Shown piece by piece: positions 1 through 5,000 of a stretch of 11,014 nt of DNA; positions within the stretch are counted from its first letter, which is position 1, and every line of letters begins with the position of its first letter. Both the position numbers and the translations under genes were made by a program. The stretch spans positions 1-11,014 of the forward strand of contig DAIDKG010000029.1 of NCBI GenBank assembly GCA_027450125.1, in the 5' to 3' direction. Source of the DNA: Bordetella sp. (lineage in GTDB: Bacteria > Pseudomonadota > Gammaproteobacteria > Burkholderiales > Burkholderiaceae_B). The notes beneath the pieces were generated by a model. It did not search any database. It saw only the letters and a list, made by a program, of their open reading frames with translations, and was not told the origin of the DNA.

Positions 1-204
1 GTCGGGCTGATCGACGCCGACTACCAGGGCCAGCTCATGGTCTCGACCTGGAACCGCGGCACCACGTCCTTTACGCTGAACCCGATGGATCGCCTGGCAC
101 AGCTCGTGGTCGTGCCTGTGGAGCAGGTGAGCTGGAACGTGGTCGAGGATTTCGGCGAGTCCGAGCGCGGCGCCGGCGGCTTCGGCAGCACCGGCAGGCA
201 CTGA
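1..204 (+). CDS. dut: dUTP diphosphatase (dUTPase), C-terminal part; gene runs off the left edge
   Basis: The enzyme hydrolyses dUTP to dUMP and pyrophosphate in the cytoplasm, keeping uracil out of DNA and supplying dUMP for thymidylate synthesis. The frame is open from base 1 and gives 67 residues before TGA, a little under half of the usual ~150. Visible trimeric-dUTPase motifs are the end of motif III ([19 protein letters not shown], with the catalytic Asp in IDADY), motif IV ([14 protein letters not shown]), and the glycine-rich motif V at the C-terminus ([13 protein letters not shown]), which closes over the nucleotide. Nothing is broken in the visible part; the start and motifs I-II lie outside the window. 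The gene converges on the oxidoreductase gene at 211-1323 with only 6 bp between the stops, so no separate terminator fits between them. The assignment is secure. Confidence 0.95.
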   Translation, partial: VGLIDADYQGQLMVSTWNRGTTSFTLNPMDRLAQLVVVPVEQVSWNVVEDFGESERGAGGFGSTGRH

Positions 205-210
205 CGCCGC

Positions 211-1323
211 TCAGCGCTGCCCGAAGGACGCGTTGCGAAACAAGGTCTTGAGCTCGCGCGGCTGGCAGCGCCAATATTGGCGCGGCGCATCGACGGACCC
301 GCCCAGCCGGGCAGCAGCGTGCCAGGGCCAGCGCGGGTCGTACAGCATGCCGCGCGCCAGGGCCACCATGTCGGCCTGGCCTTGCTGCAGGATCTGCTCG
401 GCATGCTCGGCCTCGGTGATAAGCCCGACGGCGATAGTGGGCATGCCCGCTTCGCGTTTGATGGTTTCGGCAAACGGCACCTGGTAACCCGGCGACAGCG
501 GGATTTTCTGCAAAGGCGAAACGCCGGCAGAGGACACGTGCACGAAGTCGCAGCCGCGTTCTTTCAAGGCCTGGGCAAACGCCACGACCTGAGGCACATC
601 CAGACCGCCCTCCACCCAGTCGGAGGCCGAAACGCGCATGCCGACCGCCACGTCCGCGGGCACGGCCTGGCGTACCGCCTCGAACACCTGCAGCGGAAAG
701 CGCATGCGGTTCTCCAGGGAGCCGCCATAAGCGTCATCGCGTTGATTGGCCAGCGGCGACAGGAACTGGTGCAGCAGATAACCGTGCGCGCCGTGAAGCT
801 CGATCAAGTCGAAGCCCAGGCGGACGGCCCGCAAGGCCGTGTCGACGAACGCCTGCCTGATGCGAGCCAACCCCGCCGCATCCAAGGCCAGCGGTGCTTC
901 CTCGTCCCGGCCATGCGGCAGTGCCGAAGGCGCCACGCTGGGCCAGCCACCTTCGGCCACCGGGATCTGCTGTCCGCCGTCCCAAGGCGCCTGGCTCGAG
1001 GCCTTGCGTCCCGCATGCGCGATCTGCACGCCCAGCTTGATGGGTGAATAGCGGCGGATGGCCTGCACAATCCTGCCCAGGGCAGCCTCGGTGGCCTCGT
1101 CGTAAAGGCCCAAGTCATAAGGCGTGATGCGCCCGACGGCCTCGACAGCCGTGGCTTCCAAGATCAGCAGACCGGCGCCGGACAGGGCCAGATGCCCCAG
1201 ATGGATCATGTGCCAATCCGTGGCGCGGCCTTCTTCGGCGGAGTATTCGCACATCGGAGCGACGACGATGCGGTTGTCCAGCGTGACGGCTCCCAGAGAG
1301 ATCGGGGAAAACAGCAGACTCAT
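211..1323 (-). CDS. Old yellow enzyme family NADH:flavin oxidoreductase (XenA/YqjM-like ene-reductase)
   Basis: This is a 370-residue FMN-dependent TIM-barrel enzyme. The family uses NAD(P)H to reduce activated C=C bonds (enones, quinones) and often nitro compounds; the physiological substrate is usually unknown. Seen: the class motif APMCEYSA with C25 and Y27, which match the redox-tuning Cys and active-site Tyr of Pseudomonas XenA; the HAGRK phosphate/flavin region (about 103-107); the substrate-binding pair in ELHGAHGYLLHQF (H177, H180, then Y182); LANQRDDAYGGSLENRMRF; and a C-terminal WRCQPRELKTLF segment where XenA-like enzymes supply aromatic and Arg residues. I chose ATG at 1323 because GGAG (1330-1333) sits 6 nt upstream; an in-frame TTG at 1335 would overlap that ribosome site. 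It is divergent from rpfF and convergent with dut. Family certain; substrate and gene name not. Confidence 0.93.
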   Translation of the reverse strand: MSLLFSPISLGAVTLDNRIVVAPMCEYSAEEGRATDWHMIHLGHLALSGAGLLILEATAVEAVGRITPYDLGLYDEATEAALGRIVQAIRRYSPIKLGVQIAHAGRKASSQAPWDGGQQIPVAEGGWPSVAPSALPHGRDEEAPLALDAAGLARIRQAFVDTALRAVRLGFDLIELHGAHGYLLHQFLSPLANQRDDAYGGSLENRMRFPLQVFEAVRQAVPADVAVGMRVSASDWVEGGLDVPQVVAFAQALKERGCDFVHVSSAGVSPLQKIPLSPGYQVPFAETIKREAGMPTIAVGLITEAEHAEQILQQGQADMVALARGMLYDPRWPWHAAARLGGSVDAPRQYWRCQPRELKTLFRNASFGQR

Positions 1324-1402
1324 GGAAATCTCCAATAAAAAACCGCCATCAGCGTACCGCGTTCTCTCGTTCCGCGGCCACGTACCCGCTGGATCAGTAG
1401 GG

Positions 1403-1443
1403 GCAGCGGCAGACGGACAGTCATGACTCGCAGGGGCCGCTGC
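1403..1443. promoter_or_regulatory. Nested dyad symmetry in the divergent oxidoreductase/rpfF spacer (candidate operator)
   Basis: The 271-bp spacer between the two divergent starts (1324-1594) contains GCAGCGGC (1403-1410) and its exact complement GCCGCTGC (1436-1443). Almost exactly at their centre is the perfect 10-bp palindrome AGTCATGACT (1419-1428). Such nested symmetry could bind a dimeric regulator controlling both genes, or form a hairpin. A weaker inverted repeat, CCGCG-N11-CGCGG, lies at 1357-1377 on the oxidoreductase side. I found no convincing sigma-70 promoter for either gene and recognise no known operator consensus, so the regulatory role is inference. Confidence 0.35.
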
Positions 1444-1594
1444 GAACCTCTGCGCACAAAGATATCACCGCTTTGATCTTCCCTTGGCTGGCGTACACGG
1501 AACAATAGCGCTGCCGCCCGGCCATGCGAGCGACCCGCGCATGCGGTCGTCGGCGGCGCAACTCAACCGCCATCTCAGATCCACAAGGAAGATC

Positions 1595-2461
1595 ATGCAA
1601 CTGCAAAACCACCCCGCGTGCCGGCCTTTTCACGAAGCCGGGGACATGTCGCAACTGGCCGCGTTCTACGAAGAGGAGCGCAACATCATGTGGATGATGC
1701 TTCGTTCCGAGCCCCGTCCCTGCTTCAACCAGGGGCTGCTTTCCGACATCCTGCACCTCGCGCGCGTCGCGCGGGAATCCAGGTTGCGCTTCGATTTCTG
1801 GGTGACCGGCTCATTGGTGCCCGAACTCTTCAACGTCGGCGGCGATCTCAGCTTTTTCGTCGATGCGATACGTTCCGGCCAGCGCGACACGCTGCTGGCT
1901 TACGCGCGGTCGTGCATCGATTGCATCTGGGAGATGTATACCGGCTTCGGCACCGGCGCGATCTCGATCTCGATGGTCGAGGGCAGCGCTCTGGGCGGCG
2001 GACTCGAGGCTGCCCTGGCCCATCAGTATGTGCTTGCGCAAAAAGATGTGAAGCTAGGTTTTCCGGAGGTCGCCTTCAATCTGTTCCCCGGCATGGGCGG
2101 CTACTCGCTCGTCGCGCGCAAGTCGGGGATGCGCCTGGCAGAGGATTTGATAGGCAGCGGCGAATCGCGCACGGGAGAATGGTTCGCGGACCAGGGCCTG
2201 GTCGATCAGACCTTCGAGCCTGGGGCGGCGTTTCTCGCGACGCGCACGTTCATCGACGTGATACGGCCCAAGCTCAACAGCACCCGGGCGCTCATACGCG
2301 CACGCCAGCGCGTGCTGCCGCTTTCGCGTTCGGAACTGATGGACATCACCGAAGACTGGGTCGACGCGACATTCGCGATCGAGACCAAGGACCTCGCGTA
2401 CATGGAGCGCCTGGTGATGCTGCAGAATCGGCGGGTCTCCAGGCTGCGCTCCGCTTCCTGA
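1595..2461 (+). CDS. rpfF: RpfF-type synthase of the diffusible signal factor (cis-2-unsaturated fatty acid), crotonase fold
   Basis: RpfF proteins dehydrate a 3-hydroxyacyl-ACP to the cis-2-enoyl-ACP and release the free fatty acid by thioesterase action, giving DSF or BDSF quorum signals. The 288-residue product is close to Burkholderia BDSF synthase in length and text as I recall it. Seen: the oxyanion-hole motif FNVGGDLSFF (79-88), EGSALGGGLEAALA with E138, and LGFPEVAFNLFPGMGGYSL with E158. These two glutamates keep the 20-residue spacing of the catalytic pair E141/E161 of Xanthomonas RpfF. The longer in-frame opening back to 1484 is rejected: AAGGA (1585-1589) lies 5 nt before the ATG at 1595, and MQLQNHPACRPF is the family N-terminus. 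rpfR converges on it 41 bp downstream. An ordinary enoyl-CoA hydratase is the alternative, unlikely given the motifs and the neighbour. The chain length made cannot be read from sequence. Confidence 0.93.
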   Translation: MQLQNHPACRPFHEAGDMSQLAAFYEEERNIMWMMLRSEPRPCFNQGLLSDILHLARVARESRLRFDFWVTGSLVPELFNVGGDLSFFVDAIRSGQRDTLLAYARSCIDCIWEMYTGFGTGAISISMVEGSALGGGLEAALAHQYVLAQKDVKLGFPEVAFNLFPGMGGYSLVARKSGMRLAEDLIGSGESRTGEWFADQGLVDQTFEPGAAFLATRTFIDVIRPKLNSTRALIRARQRVLPLSRSELMDITEDWVDATFAIETKDLAYMERLVMLQNRRVSRLRSAS

Positions 2462-2498
2462 CCCGCGGATTCGGAGCTGCGTGGCGCCGGGGGAAAGC

Positions 2499-2526
2499 AA
2501 GCTCAAGCGATGAGCCTGAGCTTTTT
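2499..2526 (+). terminator. Possible intrinsic terminator of rpfF, overlapping the rpfR 3' end
   Basis: Thirty-seven bases after the rpfF stop, AAGCTCA (2499-2505) pairs with TGAGCTT (2517-2523) and runs straight into a T run (2522-2526). An alternative fold pairs GCTCA (2501-2505) with TGAGC (2511-2515). The stem is short at 7 bp. It lies partly inside the last codons of convergent rpfR, so sequence constraint from coding could also explain it. Confidence 0.42.
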
Positions 2527-4515
2527 CCTCTTGAGCAGCCAGGCCTCGAGATCGTGGGCGGGCATCGGTTTTGCATGAATATAGCCCTGTGCGCACTCGA
2601 TCCCGACCTGGCGAATGAACGCGTCCTGCTGCTTGGTCTCGACACCTTCGGCCACAACCGAAAAGCCCAATGCCCCGGCAAGCGCCGCTACCGAACGAAC
2701 CAGCTCTTGCGCGCTCGCATCGCCATCGATCCCCGACACGAAGCTGCGGTCGAGCTTGATCACGTCCAGGGGCAGCCGCGCTAGCTGGGCCAGCGACGAG
2801 TATCCTGTGCCGAAATCGTCGAGATAGATTTTCGAACCCATTTCACGCAACTGCCGCATGAGCCTGAGCACGCGGTCCTGGTTCTCGACAAGGCAGCTCT
2901 CGGTCAGTTCGATGTCCAGGAGGCTGGCTTCGGATCCGAAGCAGGCGGAAATTTCCCTGAAATGCGCAGCGAAATTCGCATCGGCCAGCTGCAGCGCCGA
3001 GACATTGATCCCGACACGCAGATTCAGGCCCTTGTCCTTCCAGATCGTGGCCTGCTTTGCGGCCTCGGACATCACCCATCGGCCGATGGGGCCGATGAGC
3101 CCGGACTCTTCCGCGTGGCGGATGAATTCGCCCGGCCCGACTATGCCCTGCTCAGGAGATTGCCAGCGTACCAGCGCCTCGACGCTGCGAACGGCGTCCG
3201 TCGCGGTGTCGACCAGAGGCTGGTAGTGCAGCACGAACTGCCCTTCCTCGAGTGCCTTGCGAAGATTGATGTCCAGCCACATCGCCCGGGCGACCTTCTG
3301 GTTCATTTCCTGCGCAAAAACACGATACGTATGCTTGCCTGCCTCTTTTGCGGCGTACATCGCCGTGTCGGCGTTCCTGATCAGCGTCTCCACGGTGTTG
3401 CCATGCTGCGGATACAGCGCAATGCCGATGGAGCAGCTCGTGTACAGCTCTACCAGCTCATCCAGGCGGACCGCCGCGGAAAGCCGCTCGATAATGGTGC
3501 GCGCGGTGCCCTCGAGCGATTCGACGCTCGCGTGCCTGGACAGCACGACGAACTCGTCGCCTCCCAGGCGCGCAAGCGTTGCGCCCGGCGCCAGGCAAGC
3601 GCTGACGATCGCCGCGACTTTGGTCAGCAATCCGTCGCCCGCGATGTGCCCGTAGTGATCGTTCACGCGCTTGAAATTGTCGAGATCGAGAAACAGGACG
3701 CCGACCTGATGCGATGCCTCGTGCGTGGCAGTTTCCAGCGCGGTCCGGATAAGCTCGGTGATCGCATGCCGGTTGGGCAGGCCTGTCAGCGTATCGGTGT
3801 TGGCCAGTTCGGTCAGGCGCTGCTGTGCCTTGCGCTCCTCGGTGATGTCCACGCCGGAACAGATGAGGAACCGTTGCTCGACGCCGCTGCCGCTCTGCAC
3901 GAATTTATTGCGGAACTGGTACAGGCGCGGTCCGTTGACCGTGTTGATATAGCGCTCGACGTCGAACGGCTTGTCGTTCTCGAAGAAACCGGTGATGTTC
4001 TTGCTCGAACGCGCCGCCTGGTCCGGTGTCATGAACAACTCGTACGCGCTCCTGCCGATGACGTCCTCCTCACGCTTGCCCAGGACCTCCTCGCACAGGC
4101 GGTTGAAACGCTGGATGATTCCGTTGGAATCGAGCACCACGACCAGCGAATTGACTTCGGAGACAACCAGCTCGGCGAAAGCCAGGCCATGCGCGAGGTC
4201 CCGCGCGACGGCGCGCGTGTCCGTATAGGCGGACGCCGTACCGGCCCAGCTGAGCATGTCGAGCTTCCTGCCCACCAGATGCAGCTTCAACTGCCGGCCA
4301 AACAGGGAAATGTCGAGTTCGACAGTGGACGTGACGCCGGTAAGGCCTCGGATCCCGGCAACCTGCTCCGGATCGAGCGCCACCCCGATATTGGCCAGGC
4401 CGCGAACCGCCGCCAGTTCGAGTGCGTTGCTGTCGCTGCCGAGGCGCCAGCAAGGACTGCTTGTGCCGAAGTGCAGTTCCAGTATTTCGCTGTCGCTCAG
4501 GTCATCGTCGTTCAT
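2503..4515 (-). CDS. rpfR: RpfR: DSF/BDSF receptor with PAS-GGDEF-EAL domains, cyclic-di-GMP turnover
   Basis: This is a 670-residue cytoplasmic sensor with no membrane segment. Order: an N-terminal region (about 1-95), matching the RpfF-interaction domain of the RpfR family; a PAS domain (about 115-225), the fatty-acid-binding site in Burkholderia RpfR; GGDEF (about 235-400); EAL (about 410-660). The cyclase motif GGDEF is intact (318-322), with DTLTGLPNR and FLDLDNFKRVND before it. The RxxD inhibitory site is absent: APGA stands in the equivalent place. The phosphodiesterase is complete by motif: EAL (446-448), NVSALQL, ELTES (E536, E539), LDDFGTGYSSL (D566, D567), KLD (587-589), E623 and QGY. 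Both activities are therefore possible; in characterised orthologues ligand binding favours cyclic-di-GMP breakdown. Start: ATG at 4515 with GAGG 7 nt upstream. Being convergent with rpfF supports the receptor assignment. The E. coli PdeR-type orthologue is the nearest alternative name. Confidence 0.93.
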   Translation of the reverse strand: MNDDDLSDSEILELHFGTSSPCWRLGSDSNALELAAVRGLANIGVALDPEQVAGIRGLTGVTSTVELDISLFGRQLKLHLVGRKLDMLSWAGTASAYTDTRAVARDLAHGLAFAELVVSEVNSLVVVLDSNGIIQRFNRLCEEVLGKREEDVIGRSAYELFMTPDQAARSSKNITGFFENDKPFDVERYINTVNGPRLYQFRNKFVQSGSGVEQRFLICSGVDITEERKAQQRLTELANTDTLTGLPNRHAITELIRTALETATHEASHQVGVLFLDLDNFKRVNDHYGHIAGDGLLTKVAAIVSACLAPGATLARLGGDEFVVLSRHASVESLEGTARTIIERLSAAVRLDELVELYTSCSIGIALYPQHGNTVETLIRNADTAMYAAKEAGKHTYRVFAQEMNQKVARAMWLDINLRKALEEGQFVLHYQPLVDTATDAVRSVEALVRWQSPEQGIVGPGEFIRHAEESGLIGPIGRWVMSEAAKQATIWKDKGLNLRVGINVSALQLADANFAAHFREISACFGSEASLLDIELTESCLVENQDRVLRLMRQLREMGSKIYLDDFGTGYSSLAQLARLPLDVIKLDRSFVSGIDGDASAQELVRSVAALAGALGFSVVAEGVETKQQDAFIRQVGIECAQGYIHAKPMPAHDLEAWLLKRKKLRLIA

Positions 4516-4532
4516 GGCAAAGCCTCGCCCAT
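4513..4532 (-). repeat. Duplicated translation-start region, copy A (the rpfR start itself)
   Basis: On the - strand this 20-mer holds GGGCGAGG, a 7-nt spacer and the rpfR ATG. It matches the 20-mer at 4585-4604 at 17 of 20 positions, including GGCGAGGCTTT and the ATG, with the same spacing between GAGG and ATG. Outside the 20-mer the two contexts do not align. Confidence 0.7.
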
Positions 4533-4554
4533 AAAGCGCGCATTCAGATTTATT

Positions 4555-4587
4555 TCATGAACACACCATACGCCCGGACTTTAACAT
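4555..4587 (-). CDS. Possible 10-codon leader ORF upstream of rpfR
   Basis: The upstream copy of the repeated start region opens a reading frame encoding MLKSGRMVCS and ends at TGA (4555-4557), 39 nt before the rpfR ATG. It is in the same frame as rpfR. Its ribosome site (GAGG, 7 nt spacing) is as good as that of rpfR, so ribosomes could initiate here if the transcript begins upstream. The peptide resembles no attenuator I know: it has no run of one amino acid. It could regulate rpfR translation, or be a chance relic of a duplication. The rpfR transcription start is unknown, so the ORF may not be transcribed at all. Confidence 0.3.
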   Translation of the reverse strand: MLKSGRMVCS

Positions 4588-4604
4588 TGAAAAGCCTCGC
4601 CTAT
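4585..4604 (-). repeat. Duplicated translation-start region, copy B (upstream of rpfR)
   Basis: This is the second copy of the 20-mer described at 4513-4532, 72 bp upstream of it (exactly 24 codons). It differs at three positions (A for G, T for G, A for C), none of them in the GGCGAGG core or the ATG. Because 72 is a multiple of three, its ATG is in frame with rpfR, but a TGA at 4555-4557 intervenes. Copy B heads the short leader ORF. Confidence 0.7.
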
Positions 4605-4691
4605 TGCCGGATACGCTGCTCGATGCACCGACGACAAAAAAAGCGACCAAGCTCGACTGCCTGGCCGCCAGGGCACAGAACGGGCTCGCGC

Positions 4692-4886
4692 TCAGCGGCG
4701 TCTGTCGCGCTGCTCGTCGATCCGGATCGGAACAGGCCTCATGCGCCGTGCAGCCACGCCGGAGAGGTTTTCCACCACCATGCGCGCCGCGATGTTCGCC
4801 ATTTCATCGATGTTTCGCCGGTAGACGCCCAGCTCCCTTGCCAGGACTTTCAGATTCTTGATACAGCTGGAGATGACGCTTCGCAT
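4692..4886 (-). CDS. Small basic protein of unknown function (64 residues)
   Basis: I do not recognise this protein. The case for a real gene is a textbook ribosome site, AAGGAG (4893-4898), 6 nt before the ATG at 4886, and a plausible promoter just upstream (4916-4944). The alternative upstream ATG at 4907 lies before that ribosome site and is less likely. The product starts MRSVISSCIKNLKVLARELG, looks helical through the middle (about 20-45, with NIDEMANIAARMVVENLS), and ends in a charged arginine-rich tail (IRIDEQRDRRR). It has one cysteine (C8), no signal peptide and no membrane segment. It lies between ptsI (stop 106 bp farther from its TGA than its own start region allows for readthrough only) and rpfR, all on the same strand, 176 bp ahead of rpfR. 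It may be an independent transcript or be read from ptsI. No function is proposed. Confidence 0.62.
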   Translation of the reverse strand: MRSVISSCIKNLKVLARELGVYRRNIDEMANIAARMVVENLSGVAARRMRPVPIRIDEQRDRRR

Positions 4887-4915
4887 GGTGTTCTCCTTAT
4901 GAAACACTCGACTTC

Positions 4916-4944
4916 ATCTTAGTCCTATAGAAATTGCGCCGCAA
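4916..4944 (-). promoter_or_regulatory. Candidate sigma-70 promoter for the 64-codon gene
   Basis: On the - strand, TTGCGG (plus positions 4939-4944) and TAAGAT (4916-4921) are separated by exactly 17 bp. The match is 3 of 6 to the -35 and 4 of 6 to the -10 consensus. Transcription would begin near 4909, leaving a leader of about 23 nt that holds AAGGAG. The -35 lies inside the inverted repeat at 4934-4974. Confidence 0.4.
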
Positions 4945-4974
4945 CCGAACGAAGCCGGCAAAAAGGCGGCGCAA
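4934..4974 (-). terminator. Inverted repeat after ptsI, possible operon terminator
   Basis: TTGCGCCGC (4934-4942) and its exact complement GCGGCGCAA (4966-4974) enclose 23 nt. Within these, CCG (4945-4947) and CGG (4956-4958) can extend the fold. It begins 26 nt after the ptsI stop, a normal place for an operon-end hairpin. The downstream U run is poor (TTTC), so Rho independence is doubtful. Because it covers the putative -35 of the next gene, it might be an operator instead. Confidence 0.4.
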
Positions 4975-5000
4975 ATCCTGAAAAGACCGGCTGGGCCGAT

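Noticed and set aside
1324..1335. TTG start at 1335 for the oxidoreductase (four extra residues)
   Set aside because: It overlaps the GGAG ribosome site that serves the ATG at 1323, and XenA-like proteins begin at the position given by that ATG.
1473..1507. TTGATC or TTGGCT as -35 for rpfF
   Set aside because: Neither has an acceptable -10 at 16-18 bp; no promoter is claimed.
1618..2784. A 388-codon open frame on + overlapping rpfF in another frame
   Set aside because: It is extremely Arg-rich, has no domain, runs across the rpfF stop into antisense rpfR, and rpfF itself is strongly supported.
2962..4560. A 532-codon open frame on + opposite rpfR
   Set aside because: It is antisense to a gene with complete PAS, GGDEF and EAL motifs. 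The translation is Arg/Gly/Val-rich with no recognisable domain, as expected from the opposite strand of GC-rich coding DNA.
4608..4637. TTGTCG-N18-TATCCG as an rpfR promoter on -
   Set aside because: The -10 matches only 3 of 6 and the spacing is not ideal; it is too weak to list, though it would place the transcript start upstream of the leader ORF.
4636..4672. Possible terminator for the small gene: CCTGG-CGG-CCAGG hairpin and a T7 run on -
   Set aside because: The stem is only 5 bp and the T run begins about 17 nt beyond it, too far for intrinsic termination.
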